A DNA stretch of 55,006 bases from a virus, in IMG/VR virus record IMGVR_UViG_3300010430_000053, positions 1-55,006 of that record; one strand, given 5' to 3'. The translations under genes and the position numbers were made by a program. Shown one piece after another: positions 24,462 through 30,816 of this stretch (position 1 is its first letter; each line of letters begins with the position of its first letter). The notes under the pieces were generated by a model. That model was not told where the DNA came from and did no database searches. It saw only the letters and a list, made by a program, of their open reading frames with translations.

Positions 24462-24490
24462 ATAGTAACCTAAGAACCTTTGTCAGTCAA
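24462..24490 (-). promoter_or_regulatory. Sigma70-type promoter upstream of the Met-Lys-Phe-Ser tRNA genes
   Basis: Read leftwards: TTGACT, 17 bp, TACTAT, ending 12 bp before the tRNA-Met gene. It would transcribe the five upstream tRNAs and perhaps the tail-fibre genes. Confidence 0.7.
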
Positions 24491-24559
24491 GACCTAAGTT
24501 ATTCTTTTAGTCACTTACCAACCTGCTCATATGTCGAAGTTGGTTGTTTAGTACTTTAG

Positions 24560-24943
24560 TTACTCATCAGCATCAGGATCAAGTTTACCTAGAGCAATCA
24601 TAAGAGCATCAATGGCGTTAACCTCATCATCAGCACTATCGGACTCAACCTCTGTGACTGTTGACTGTGGTGACCAATCACCTCTAGATCTTAGGAAGAA
24701 CTCTTGTGACTTGAAGTCTCCTTCAAGAGCTTGATCAATAACCTTGTGCCCTACTTTACCTACGATATCTGCTCTTTCCTCATCCATATCACCCTTATAG
24801 AGTTTGTAGAACGTTTGGATAGAACCGGGGGCATTCTGTAGGCTTTGGATAGAACCAAAGATTTGTTTGATATTCAGACCCTCACGAATTCCTCTTCTCA
24901 CTTTATTCGCAATGTCTTTTGAGTAGGGAATTGCTTGGGCCAT
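24560..24943 (-). CDS. Terminase small subunit (probable)
   Basis: A 127-aa protein with an N-terminal helix-rich DNA-binding-like part (PYSKDIANKVRRGIREGLNIKQIF) and a central SQEFFLRSRGDWSPQSTV segment followed by an acidic tail, the usual layout of small terminases that recognise the packaging site and feed the large subunit. It is the first gene of the late block, behind a consensus promoter at 24964..24992. The call is based on character and context; no unique motif proves it. Confidence 0.65.
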   Translation of the reverse strand: MAQAIPYSKDIANKVRRGIREGLNIKQIFGSIQSLQNAPGSIQTFYKLYKGDMDEERADIVGKVGHKVIDQALEGDFKSQEFFLRSRGDWSPQSTVTEVESDSADDEVNAIDALMIALGKLDPDADE

Positions 24944-24963
24944 GTTGATTTCCTGTATTTGTA

Positions 24964-24992
24964 GTTATAACTTAAGTACTCTGTAGTGTCAA
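24964..24992 (-). promoter_or_regulatory. Sigma70-type promoter for the late block (terminase small subunit)
   Basis: Read leftwards: TTGACA, 17 bp, TATAAC, ending about 20 bp before the small terminase gene. It matches sigma70 consensus in 11 of 12 positions. Confidence 0.82.
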
Positions 24993-25014
24993 CTGTAAAA
25001 GTGACTTAAGATAG

Positions 25015-25103
25015 CTTTAGAGGTTTCACCATCGGTAGGACTGTACCTTGAGAACAAGACTTGTGGTATACGTCCTAGTTGATGAAACCACTAAAGTTAT
25101 CTA
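25015..25103 (-). ncRNA. Candidate small structured RNA behind its own promoter
   Basis: No ORF, but strong nested pairing: GGTTTCA/TGAAACC outside (25021..25028 with 25083..25089), TAGGAC/GTCCTA (25036..25041 with 25072..25077), a GTACC/GGTATAC stem inside, and an ACAAG/CTTGT hairpin at the top. The promoter at 25110..25138 would start transcription at about 25103, right at the outer stem. The late promoter follows directly downstream. Confidence 0.5.
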
Positions 25104-25109
25104 CTTATG

Positions 25110-25138
25110 TATATACTCTTTATTTTAGCTTTTGTCTA
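25110..25138 (-). promoter_or_regulatory. Promoter, repeat 1 (TAGACA-N17-TATATA)
   Basis: The -35 TAGACA and -10 TATATA are 17 bp apart. About 50 bp here are nearly identical to the region 400 bp away at 25510..25538. It points at the structured RNA candidate at 25015..25103. Confidence 0.7.
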
Positions 25139-25354
25139 CTAGTAACTATAGTTTTTCTTAAGTTTCTTACTTATAAGTATATAAAACACTATATTCAATA
25201 GTATCAACTACACATTTAAGAGTTACTATAGTGGGTGCCGGAAGTCGGAACTCAAGTTGTAACTATAGAATATCTTAAGCTATGGTCTAGGTATCATATA
25301 TAATCAATATGACCTAAAGATCATACTAGTATGTCAACTACACCTGTGTAGACT

Positions 25355-25490
25355 CTACTATAGTTATAACTTAAGACACTCTATAGATACTCTTAAGTTC
25401 TTCTTTAGTTAATATCTTATTATAATTATAACCTAAAGATAAACTATAGTAAATCTTAAGATATAACTTAAGTTAGCCCCCCTTACCCCC
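25355..25490. repeat. Long palindromic element, left copy (inverted relative to 30535..30668)
   Basis: About 135 bp, rich in CTTAAG, CTATAG and TATAATTATA palindromes. Its reverse complement matches 30535..30668 at roughly 90 percent by eye. Internally it is itself a large imperfect inverted repeat able to form a cruciform or RNA hairpin. The two copies bracket the early-left block and control region. Confidence 0.85.
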
Positions 25491-25509
25491 CAAGAGGTAT
25501 CTAAATATG

Positions 25510-25538
25510 TATATACTCCCTATTTCAGCTTTTGTCTA
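25510..25538 (-). promoter_or_regulatory. Promoter, repeat 2 (TAGACA-N17-TATATA)
   Basis: Same layout and near-identical flanks as 25110..25138. It would transcribe leftwards into the long palindromic element at 25355..25490, which carries no ORF, so the product may be a regulatory RNA. Confidence 0.65.
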
Positions 25539-26356
25539 CCTGAAACATAAGTTTTCATGTAAAAAGTGATAATTGTTACAGTATTTAGGTTAAAAGTGAT
25601 CAGTTCTGTAACAAAGTTCCTTTAGATCTTACTTGGTTAAACCTTAGCATGAACCTTTGTTCCTGTCAACCTAAGTTTATTTTTTATTTTTTATTTTGGT
25701 ATGGGCCTTGGTTAAACCTTGGTTGGGGGTGAAAGGTTTTTTCTTCTTTTGGATTCTTAGTTATATCACTGGTTAGTGCCCAAAGGTTTTTTTCTTGTTT
25801 TGGATTCTTAGGTGCCTGCCCACCCTGTCGCAATTATACCACAGTTTTCTGGAGGGTCCCACTTTTGTTATGTCAAGGGGTTGACAAGAGATATTCCCTG
25901 TGCCCCCGCATAAGATATAACTTTAGTTACAACTGTTGCATAATCATCACATGTGTAGTCACTCCTTGGTTTAAGCCTTGGTTATAAGCCTTTGATATTA
26001 CTATGGTTTAAGCATGTGTTGCACATTGGTCACACTAGGCTAATGAAATAAACTTTGGGTATATCGAAAGATTTCTATTGACACAGAGCTAAGGCTTCGC
26101 AGCCCTATAAAACACTAAAATTAAACCATTGATTATCAAACGAAACAATCAAATGTTACGCATTATCAAGTAATACCCTAGTAATACCTTGGTTAACCCT
26201 TTGATATAACTATAATACTAGTTATGAATAACACTCATGTTATGCCACTACATTATGAATAAGAATAATAATCACCTCTCACTCATTCTAAGGGTGCTAC
26301 AATAGGGGTTCTATAGCTAAGCTATGGTAGTGACCTAAGTATATCCAAAGGCCACT

Positions 26357-26378
26357 ACATGGGGGCTTATATGTAGCC
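26357..26378 (-). terminator. Hairpin after the last early-left gene
   Basis: CTACAT and ATGTAG form a stem with a loop containing CCCCC, just beyond the stop at 26383. No T-run, so a terminator role is only likely, not proven. Confidence 0.45.
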
Positions 26379-26382
26379 TCAG

Positions 26383-26655
26383 TTATTCCTTAGCTATAAC
26401 CTTGCCCATATACATGTCCATATTAATAGGATTAGACAAAACCCGCCCCGAATCTAGTTTATAGTAGGGTACACTTACGCTTTCCAACCTGTTAGACACC
26501 CTATCAAGGTCACTGCGAGGGGTATTTATATGACCGCATACATGACAAAACAAAAGAGTACGCAGTGCCGTTGCCTCTTCTATAGTCATTTCTAGAATGA
26601 TCTTTTCTTCTTGGATAACTTTAATTTCACGCTCGATTTTTGTAGCTTTCAACAT
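26383..26655 (-). CDS. Hypothetical early-left protein
   Basis: A 90-aa protein, not recognised. The N-terminal half is a charged helix (KIEREIKVIQEEKIILEMTIEEATALRTLLF), then CHVCGHI, a possible half zinc knuckle. The start at 26655 has AAAGGAATATCTA upstream, a leader almost identical to that of the next gene, so the two share translational control or arose from duplicated leaders. Confidence 0.65.
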   Translation of the reverse strand: MLKATKIEREIKVIQEEKIILEMTIEEATALRTLLFCHVCGHINTPRSDLDRVSNRLESVSVPYYKLDSGRVLSNPINMDMYMGKVIAKE

Positions 26656-26688
26656 TAGATATTCCTTTCGATAGTAACCTGAGATTAA

Positions 26689-26886
26689 TTAGAAAGAGAT
26701 GTAGCCGCAGTTACTGACTAAGGTAACACCCGTATTTTCCTTTTCATGATCACCGTATTCATTCCGTTCATAAACAAACCCACAAAGGAATTCATCTAGT
26801 GCCTTTTCTATAGGCACGTCCTTAACATTACCTAGGTATTTATTAAGGGTCTCAAGGTCCACCTCTAGCATTACATTAACTTTCAT
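26689..26886 (-). CDS. Hypothetical early-left protein
   Basis: A 65-aa acidic protein (VNVMLEVDLETLNKYLGNV; FVYERNEYGDHEKENTG), not recognised. It starts at 26886 behind the same TCGAAAGGAATATCTA leader used by the gene at 26383..26655. Confidence 0.6.
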   Translation of the reverse strand: MKVNVMLEVDLETLNKYLGNVKDVPIEKALDEFLCGFVYERNEYGDHEKENTGVTLVSNCGYISF

Positions 26887-26904
26887 TAGATATTCCTTTC
26901 GAGA

Positions 26905-27561
26905 TTAGTGTTTTGTGTAGCTAACATTGCTTACGTTAGTATTCCAGCACGCCCGACAATCACCACAGTTGTTATTCTGTTTAGGGGCGGGACATTCATA
27001 CCCTGTCACCTCGGAACCTTTCTTGTGCACTGTACTAGTTGGCAGATCGGTTGTGATAGGCTTTTGATCCACCATAGGGGCGGAAAGTCTGACACAAAGG
27101 TTGCTAGGGAAGTCCCCGAATTGCTTTTGATAGCCTTTCACAATTGCCAATTCTCGAGTAGGCAACCAATGTTTGATATGGGGAGTCTCTTTGGCAACAT
27201 TAACAATTGCAATCAATTGTCCAATTGAGTCAATATCACCACTATCAAACCAACGATGAAAGTTTTCCCCTGTCTTATTAGCTTGACGATTAATCTGGAA
27301 TACACAGGCTGCAATCCACTTCTCAGGATTTGTAGCAATCAGATTTACAGCCTTTTCATAATTGGCTTTCCAACCCTTATCAACACTAGGGCGGATCTTT
27401 TGAATACGCCTTGCGTAACATTGATCACAGATAGACCCCTTGATCTTGGCAAGCTTTGATCCTGTTACACATGCAAATGCATCTTGTGCAAATGTCGTGC
27501 CCGGCATTTTAGAATTGCCATTAGAGATATTTACGATTGCCTTAGCTTCTTTAACTAGCAT
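26905..27561 (-). CDS. GP88-family phage protein
   Basis: A 218-aa protein with the pattern of the phage GP88 family (mycobacteriophage gene 88-like): GSICDQCYARRIQ near residue 42, FHRWFDSGDIDSIGQL near 102, WLPTREL near 132, SNLCVRLSAPMV near 153 and a C-terminal cysteine cluster (NNNCGDCRACWNTNVSNVSY). The paired Cys motifs suggest an iron-sulphur or zinc site. Its function is unknown. It is the largest gene of the early-left block. Confidence 0.78.
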   Translation of the reverse strand: MLVKEAKAIVNISNGNSKMPGTTFAQDAFACVTGSKLAKIKGSICDQCYARRIQKIRPSVDKGWKANYEKAVNLIATNPEKWIAACVFQINRQANKTGENFHRWFDSGDIDSIGQLIAIVNVAKETPHIKHWLPTRELAIVKGYQKQFGDFPSNLCVRLSAPMVDQKPITTDLPTSTVHKKGSEVTGYECPAPKQNNNCGDCRACWNTNVSNVSYTKH

Positions 27562-27584
27562 GCTACTTAACCTTGTTTCTGACG

Positions 27585-27755
27585 TTATTCTTTAGTAATT
27601 GTCACAGATTGAATCTTATCACCATATTGAGATAAGATATATTGTGCCCTTTGTAGTTCTGTTGCAGCATCAATATAATTGTCATATTTGAATGGATATT
27701 CAAAAGCTTCAATTGTGCCATTGGCCTTTTCGACTGTCACATTCAATTGATACAT
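27585..27755 (-). CDS. Small hypothetical protein
   Basis: A 56-aa protein (MYQLNVTVEKANGTIEAFEYPF, then a helix AATELQRAQYILSQYGDKI). The ATG at 27755 follows the stop of the 37-aa gene by one base, with AAAGGTAAG upstream, so the two are translationally coupled. Function unknown. Confidence 0.6.
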   Translation of the reverse strand: MYQLNVTVEKANGTIEAFEYPFKYDNYIDAATELQRAQYILSQYGDKIQSVTITKE

Positions 27756-27756
27756 G

Positions 27757-27870
27757 TTACTTACCTTTAATGATCATTAGAACACGGGCTTTAGAAAGCC
27801 CCGCCATTTGGCACAATTGGTTGATTGTTTTGCCATTATTGTATAGCTGCCGGATTTGTTTGTTAGTCAT
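27757..27870 (-). CDS. Small helix-turn-helix-like protein
   Basis: A 37-aa protein, KQIRQLYNNGKTINQLCQMA then GLSKARVLMIIKG, which is essentially one helix-turn-helix unit like those of resolvase tails or small regulators. It overlaps the preceding gene by 8 bp (27863..27870). It could be a small DNA-binding regulator of the early-left block. This is inferred from pattern only. Confidence 0.6.
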   Translation of the reverse strand: MTNKQIRQLYNNGKTINQLCQMAGLSKARVLMIIKGK

Positions 27871-28021
27871 TTGAGTCTCCAAACATAGTTTCTTTATCTT
27901 CCTGAAATAACTCTGGATCATCATCATAAGCGTCTACTAATTGGCCAATTGCATAGTTTATTAGATAGCCTAAATCCCAAGATTCCACTACGGCCTGTGC
28001 TAAATCTGCTTTATTAACCAT
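27863..28021 (-). CDS. Small acidic hypothetical protein
   Basis: A 52-aa acidic, helical protein (VNKADLAQAVVESWDLGYLI, then AYDDDPELFQEDKETM). The start at 28021 has GGAGTAAATC upstream. It overlaps the next gene by 8 bp. The acidic DNA-mimic-like composition is noted, but no role can be assigned. Confidence 0.6.
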   Translation of the reverse strand: MVNKADLAQAVVESWDLGYLINYAIGQLVDAYDDDPELFQEDKETMFGDSND

Positions 28022-28026
28022 TTGAT

Positions 28027-28203
28027 TTACTCCGATTCCATATTATAGACTGCGAGTGTTTCACCGGGATTAGGTTTTGCCATTGAAAGAGCCTTTTCAG
28101 CCTCAGCCCGTGTCATGGGTGGCAGGTTAAGGTTAATCCGCTTGAAACCCTCTTCCCCGTTAGTCCAGAGTGTCAAACCGTACTGTTTATTGTAAATTCC
28201 CAT
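28027..28203 (-). CDS. Small hypothetical protein
   Basis: A 58-aa protein (YNKQYGLTLWTNGEEGFKRI, then PPMTRAEAEKALSMAKPNP). The AGAAGGAAAAAAC leader before the ATG at 28203 gives a good ribosome site. Function unknown. Confidence 0.6.
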   Translation of the reverse strand: MGIYNKQYGLTLWTNGEEGFKRINLNLPPMTRAEAEKALSMAKPNPGETLAVYNMESE

Positions 28204-28273
28204 GTTTTTTCCTTCTGTTTAACATGTGATTAATTGAGTGATATTGCCGCCAGTTTATTAACGGCAATACTTC

Positions 28274-28504
28274 TTAATCAATCATTAGATCACTGGCCCA
28301 AATTGGAACCCAACGATATGTTGCACGAATAGGCTTGAATTGCTCAATATAAATTGAACGTTTACCTATATGGAAAGCCCGGAAAGTCTTACCCTTAGTA
28401 ATTCCATAACGTTTTTTAACCAAACGTTTACGGTAAATACCTTTCACAAAGGAATTGCGAAAACGGTATCCATTTGTATTGTCATTCAGGGGCAGTTTAA
28501 TCAT
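28274..28504 (-). CDS. Small basic hypothetical protein
   Basis: A 76-aa strongly basic protein (FRNSFVKGIYRKRLVKKRYG, ITKGKTFRAFHIGKRS), probably nucleic-acid or ribosome interacting by charge. Start at 28504 behind AAGGGAAC. Not recognised. Confidence 0.6.
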   Translation of the reverse strand: MIKLPLNDNTNGYRFRNSFVKGIYRKRLVKKRYGITKGKTFRAFHIGKRSIYIEQFKPIRATYRWVPIWASDLMID

Positions 28505-28524
28505 GTGATAGTTCCCTTGTTAGG

Positions 28525-28785
28525 TTACACGTTTACTTTATTGCCGTGAATTTCCACGGTATCAGAATTCAATTCGACAGGTTTACCATTGAACAAAACT
28601 TGTTCATTGGGTAGCACTGCGATTGCCTTGTTGTTCCAACCTTTAAGCATTTGGTTAACACTTTGGTAGGAAAGTGGTTGTACCGAATTAGGCGCAACCA
28701 TTTTGTAAAACTTTCCTTTTTGCTTATAGTAAACAACAGGACGGTTTTCGTGGTAGCAATGGCGGATTAAAGCTTTAATTTTCAT
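28525..28785 (-). CDS. Hypothetical early-left protein
   Basis: An 86-aa basic protein with beta-type segments (RPVVYYKQKGKFYKMVAPNS; AVLPNEQVLFNGKPVELNSD). Start at 28785 behind TGAGGTAATACAG. Not recognised. Confidence 0.6.
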   Translation of the reverse strand: MKIKALIRHCYHENRPVVYYKQKGKFYKMVAPNSVQPLSYQSVNQMLKGWNNKAIAVLPNEQVLFNGKPVELNSDTVEIHGNKVNV

Positions 28786-28829
28786 CTGTATTACCTCAGA
28801 AGCTTGTTACGATTGTCTTCTTGTTAGAT

Positions 28830-28901
28830 TCAGAAGACTGTTGCGATACTGGCAAATAAGATTGCCAATACCATGAATTCGAGAATTGCCTTGCGTATCA
28901 T
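28830..28901 (-). CDS. Membrane micropeptide
   Basis: A 23-aa peptide, MIRKAILEFMVLAILFASIA plus TVF, a single predicted transmembrane helix. Its ATG overlaps the TGA of the upstream gene (ATGA), so it would be translated by coupling. It may act on the host membrane. A 6-bp hairpin GTCTTC/GAAGAC covers its stop. Confidence 0.45.
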   Translation of the reverse strand: MIRKAILEFMVLAILFASIATVF

Positions 28902-29101
28902 GAGATCAATTCATATTTAATTGCAGTTGTTTTTTTAGTCATTGTTAGGTTGTAACTATCGGGCAACCCCCTTTTCAAAGTCTTAAACACAAAATCCGCA
29001 TGTCGCTCCGTTGTGTTATCCGGCCCGTTACGGTCAACGGTTACTGTAAAATCATGCATACCCTTGTAAGCAACATTGATTTTATATGTTTCTTTGTCCA
29101 T
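28898..29101 (-). CDS. Small hypothetical protein
   Basis: A 67-aa protein (MDKETYKINVAYKGMHDFTV, then NTTERHADFVFKTLKRG). I chose the ATG at 29101, behind AAGGAAAG. An in-frame ATG nine codons upstream lies in a leader that is repeated before the next gene. Function unknown. Confidence 0.6.
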   Translation of the reverse strand: MDKETYKINVAYKGMHDFTVTVDRNGPDNTTERHADFVFKTLKRGLPDSYNLTMTKKTTAIKYELIS

Positions 29102-29145
29102 TGTCTTAACTTTCCTTGTTTGAACCATCTGGTCCGTTGTTCGTT
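29102..29145. repeat. Repeated gene leader, copy 1
   Basis: About 44 bp nearly identical to 29452..29495, each directly before a start codon and each carrying AAGGAAAG. Such duplicated leaders suggest gene gain by recombination at shared 5' ends. Confidence 0.7.
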
Positions 29146-29150
29146 TTGAT

Positions 29151-29243
29151 TCAATCTAGGTATTTGACGATTTCGTCGGAATCCCCTTGTGTCTCTACAA
29201 TGTAAAAGCCTTGATCTGAACTGCGAAAGCCCGCTTTGAATGA
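29151..29243 (-). pseudogene. Short open frame without a start codon
   Basis: Thirty codons that read like protein (SFKAGFRSSDQGFYIVETQG, DSDEIVKYLD) end in TGA at 29151. A TAG lies directly before the first codon and no initiator is present. It could be the tail of a gene that lost its start, or a frame reached by frameshift from the gene upstream. Confidence 0.25.
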
Positions 29244-29253
29244 CTACTCATTG

Positions 29254-29451
29254 TCATACCCCCGCTTGTTTCCTAAGTGAGGCCCGCAGTTCCATGAACT
29301 TGGGAGAAGCCATATCACAAGGCACGGCACCGAATTCCAAGGCCAATGATATGAATTGATCATCAATCACATCTGAATTGCAGTCGTCACCAAAACAGTT
29401 GTGGGAGATTGCCATGGAAACTTGATTGAAGGCTTGTTGAATTGCTGCCAT
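29254..29451 (-). CDS. Small hypothetical protein, first gene of the early-left block
   Basis: A 65-aa protein (MAAIQQAFNQVSMAISHNCF, then ISLALEFGAVPCDMASPKFM). The ATG at 29451 follows AAGGAAAG in the repeated leader. It is the first gene after the leftward promoter at 29613..29639. Function unknown. Confidence 0.55.
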   Translation of the reverse strand: MAAIQQAFNQVSMAISHNCFGDDCNSDVIDDQFISLALEFGAVPCDMASPKFMELRASLRKQAGV

Positions 29452-29495
29452 TGTCTTAACTTTCCTTGTTTGAACCATCTGGTCCGTTGTTCGTT
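29452..29495. repeat. Repeated gene leader, copy 2
   Basis: Partner of 29102..29145, at the 5' end of the first early-left gene. Confidence 0.7.
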
Positions 29496-29612
29496 TCCTT
29501 GTATTGTTTATGGCATTTTATCCCGGTGACTGTAAACCCCTAAATTCAAAAAAGTTCACATTCATTATCTAGCATGTGATTGGCTTAATCTAACTAAAGA
29601 AGCGTGCGTGCG

Positions 29613-29639
29613 GTTATAGAAATGTCAGAACCTTGTCAA
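29613..29639 (-). promoter_or_regulatory. Leftward early promoter
   Basis: TTGACA with TATAAC 15 bp on. The 25 bases from the -35 box (29639 down to 29615) are identical to the rightward promoter at 29874..29898. It would transcribe the early-left block. Confidence 0.7.
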
Positions 29640-29873
29640 CTGCTAATTTTGTAGGGTTAAACATACGATCTTTTGAATATGTCCACAGGCTCAATATAAG
29701 CCCCGCTGAGTGGGGTCTAGAAATTAGTGAGTTACGACCCATGAAAAACCTCAAGCGCAGTCTGGACGTGTCAAGAGGGTATTTCTGCACAATATCCAAA
29801 TAAAAGACTTGACAAGGCGTTTTGATCGAATCTTTCCTGAATCAGTATTCTTATTCTGACCTAAAATAAGCTG
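29640..29873. other. Intergenic control region between the divergent promoters
   Basis: No supported gene. A 61-codon frame at 29614..29799 covers the promoter and looks incidental. A CCCC/GGGG hairpin lies at 29701..29715. TTGACA boxes at about 29768 (minus) and 29812 (plus) lack good -10 partners. Confidence 0.5.
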
Positions 29874-29902
29874 TTGACAAGGTTCTGACATTTCTATATT
29901 CT
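29874..29902 (+). promoter_or_regulatory. Rightward early promoter
   Basis: TTGACA, then TATATT at 15 bp or TATTCT at 17 bp. It shares 25 identical bases with the leftward promoter at 29613..29639 in opposite orientation. It would transcribe toward the plus-strand block. Confidence 0.7.
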
Positions 29903-30054
29903 GTAATTACATTGTCGCTCTGCCATGGGTCCGGTTATTCATAATCGTATCGCAAAAAACACCGAGGGTGGGCGATAGAAACTTCGTAACATTTATGTCA
30001 CAGACGGCCAGAAAATGGCTGTCAATAGTATTGTTTGTTTTGTTACAAACGGTA

Positions 30055-30140
30055 ACAATTCGTGAGTGTCAACTGACGTTGTAATAATTATCACAATATC
30101 TGTGTCAAGGGGTTGACAAGCATTTGAAACAATTCGTGAT
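30055..30140. promoter_or_regulatory. Candidate operator cluster
   Basis: AACAATTCGTGA occurs near 30055 and 30130, and a variant (AACAATTTGTGA) near 30491. Between them TGTCAAGGGGTTGACA is a perfect palindrome made of two facing -35 boxes. Likely binding sites for an early regulator. Confidence 0.4.
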
Positions 30141-30149
30141 GTCAAACAT

Positions 30150-30298
30150 GAAAGTGAATTCAGGTTCAGGTTACGAAAGTGAATTCAGATTCTGGTAACA
30201 CCCCTCCAGTGGAAAATGAGAGTACCCCCTCCAGTGGAAAATGAGAGTACCCCTCCGAGGGAATTATAGGTACACCCCTCCGATGGAAAATGAGAGTG
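30150..30298. repeat. Iteron-like array with 25-bp period
   Basis: Two copies of a 25-bp repeat starting GAAAGTGAATTCAG (30150 and 30175) are followed by four copies of CCCCTCC(A/G)-(A/T/G)-G-G-(A)AAATGAGAGTA-like units (30201, 30226, 30250, 30275). The period stays near 25 bp throughout. Placed in the control region, it could be a replication origin or a multi-site operator. Confidence 0.75.
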
Positions 30299-30354
30299 AT
30301 GTCAAAAGTATAGGTAAGTATATGAAAAGAAAAAATATTCGTAAAAGGAACCCG

Positions 30355-30459
30355 ATGGCTCTTGACTTACGGCAACCAAAGTATAAGTTGAGAGTTGTAG
30401 CTACAAAACATAAGAAGCTACACCGTAAGAGAAAACACAAAGGAGTAACTAGTGATTAA
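30355..30459 (+). CDS. Small very basic protein
   Basis: A 34-aa protein, MALDLRQPKYKLRVVATKHK then KLHRKRKHKG, nearly half Lys/Arg/His. I chose the ATG at 30355 because AAAAGGAA lies five bases upstream. Earlier in-frame ATGs at 30283 and 30322 (58 and 45 aa) are possible but have weaker ribosome sites. Probably binds nucleic acid by charge. Confidence 0.55.
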   Translation: MALDLRQPKYKLRVVATKHKKLHRKRKHKGVTSD

Positions 30460-30534
30460 GGCTCTGACTGAAGAAGAAGTGTCAGAACTGTAACAATTTG
30501 TGACTAGACAAACACTCAGTTTGAGAGTACATAT

Positions 30535-30668
30535 GGGGGTAAGGGGGCTAACTTAAGTTATATCTTAAGATACTCTATAGTTTCTCTTTAGGTTATAATT
30601 ATAATAAGATATTAACTAAAGAATACTTAAGAGTAACTATAGAGTATCTTAAGTTATAACTATAGTAG
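30535..30668. repeat. Long palindromic element, right copy (inverted relative to 25355..25490)
   Basis: About 134 bp. Its outer arms (GTTATA-CTTAAGATACTCTATAGTT type, about 26 bp with one mismatch) pair with each other, and an inner TCTTTAG/CTAAAGA stem lies within. It ends ten bases before the first plus-strand micro-gene, so it could be a leader RNA hairpin, a cruciform or a protein binding site. Confidence 0.85.
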
Positions 30669-30677
30669 GAGATTAGC

Positions 30678-30785
30678 ATGTATCATAATTGTGTAGTTAC
30701 ATCTAAAGATGATCCTTGTGATGATTGTACTCATTGGGTAGGAAATCTAAATAAGCCTATTGACAAGGATAAGAAGAAGACTTAG
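30678..30785 (+). CDS. Small Cys-rich protein
   Basis: A 35-aa protein, MYHNCVVTSKDDPCDDCTHW followed by a Lys-rich end. The three Cys and two His could hold a zinc ion. AGGAG is placed seven bases before the ATG. A promoter for the next gene lies inside it. Confidence 0.6.
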   Translation: MYHNCVVTSKDDPCDDCTHWVGNLNKPIDKDKKKT

Positions 30786-30788
30786 GTT
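30760..30788 (+). promoter_or_regulatory. Promoter for the 30817 gene
   Basis: TTGACA, 17 bp, TAGGTT. The -10 box is the same as at 33859. Short arms ACTT/AAGT flank the -10 box, as in the other dyad promoters. Confidence 0.65.
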
Positions 30789-30816
30789 AGTGTCAAGTTG
30801 AACGAAGGAGTAACTA

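Larger units (their letters stand above)
25491..26382. other. Long intergenic region without genes
   Basis: AT-rich, no supported ORF. It holds a promoter at 25510..25538 and two imperfect copies of a 30-bp sequence (AAAGGTTTTTT then TTTTGGATTCTTAG, near 25731 and 25782). There is also TGTCAAGGGGTTGACA at about 25870, which recurs at 30102, and several CTTGGTTAAACC-like repeats. The hairpin at 26362..26383 follows the last early-left gene. Confidence 0.6.

Noticed and set aside
25870-25900. Promoters from the TGTCAAGGGGTTGACA palindrome
   Set aside because: Both -35 boxes are perfect, but neither strand has a -10 box at 15-19 bp.
26905-27561. Radical SAM enzyme
   Set aside because: The cysteines are arranged as CxxC pairs rather than CxxxCxxC at the N-terminus. 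The pattern fits the GP88 family instead.
29614-29799. A 61-codon minus-strand frame in the control region
   Set aside because: It covers a promoter, starts without a ribosome site and its composition is not coding-like.
30150-30298. CRISPR array
   Set aside because: The repeats are contiguous at 25 bp, without unique spacers of similar length, and the units are degenerate. Iterons fit better.
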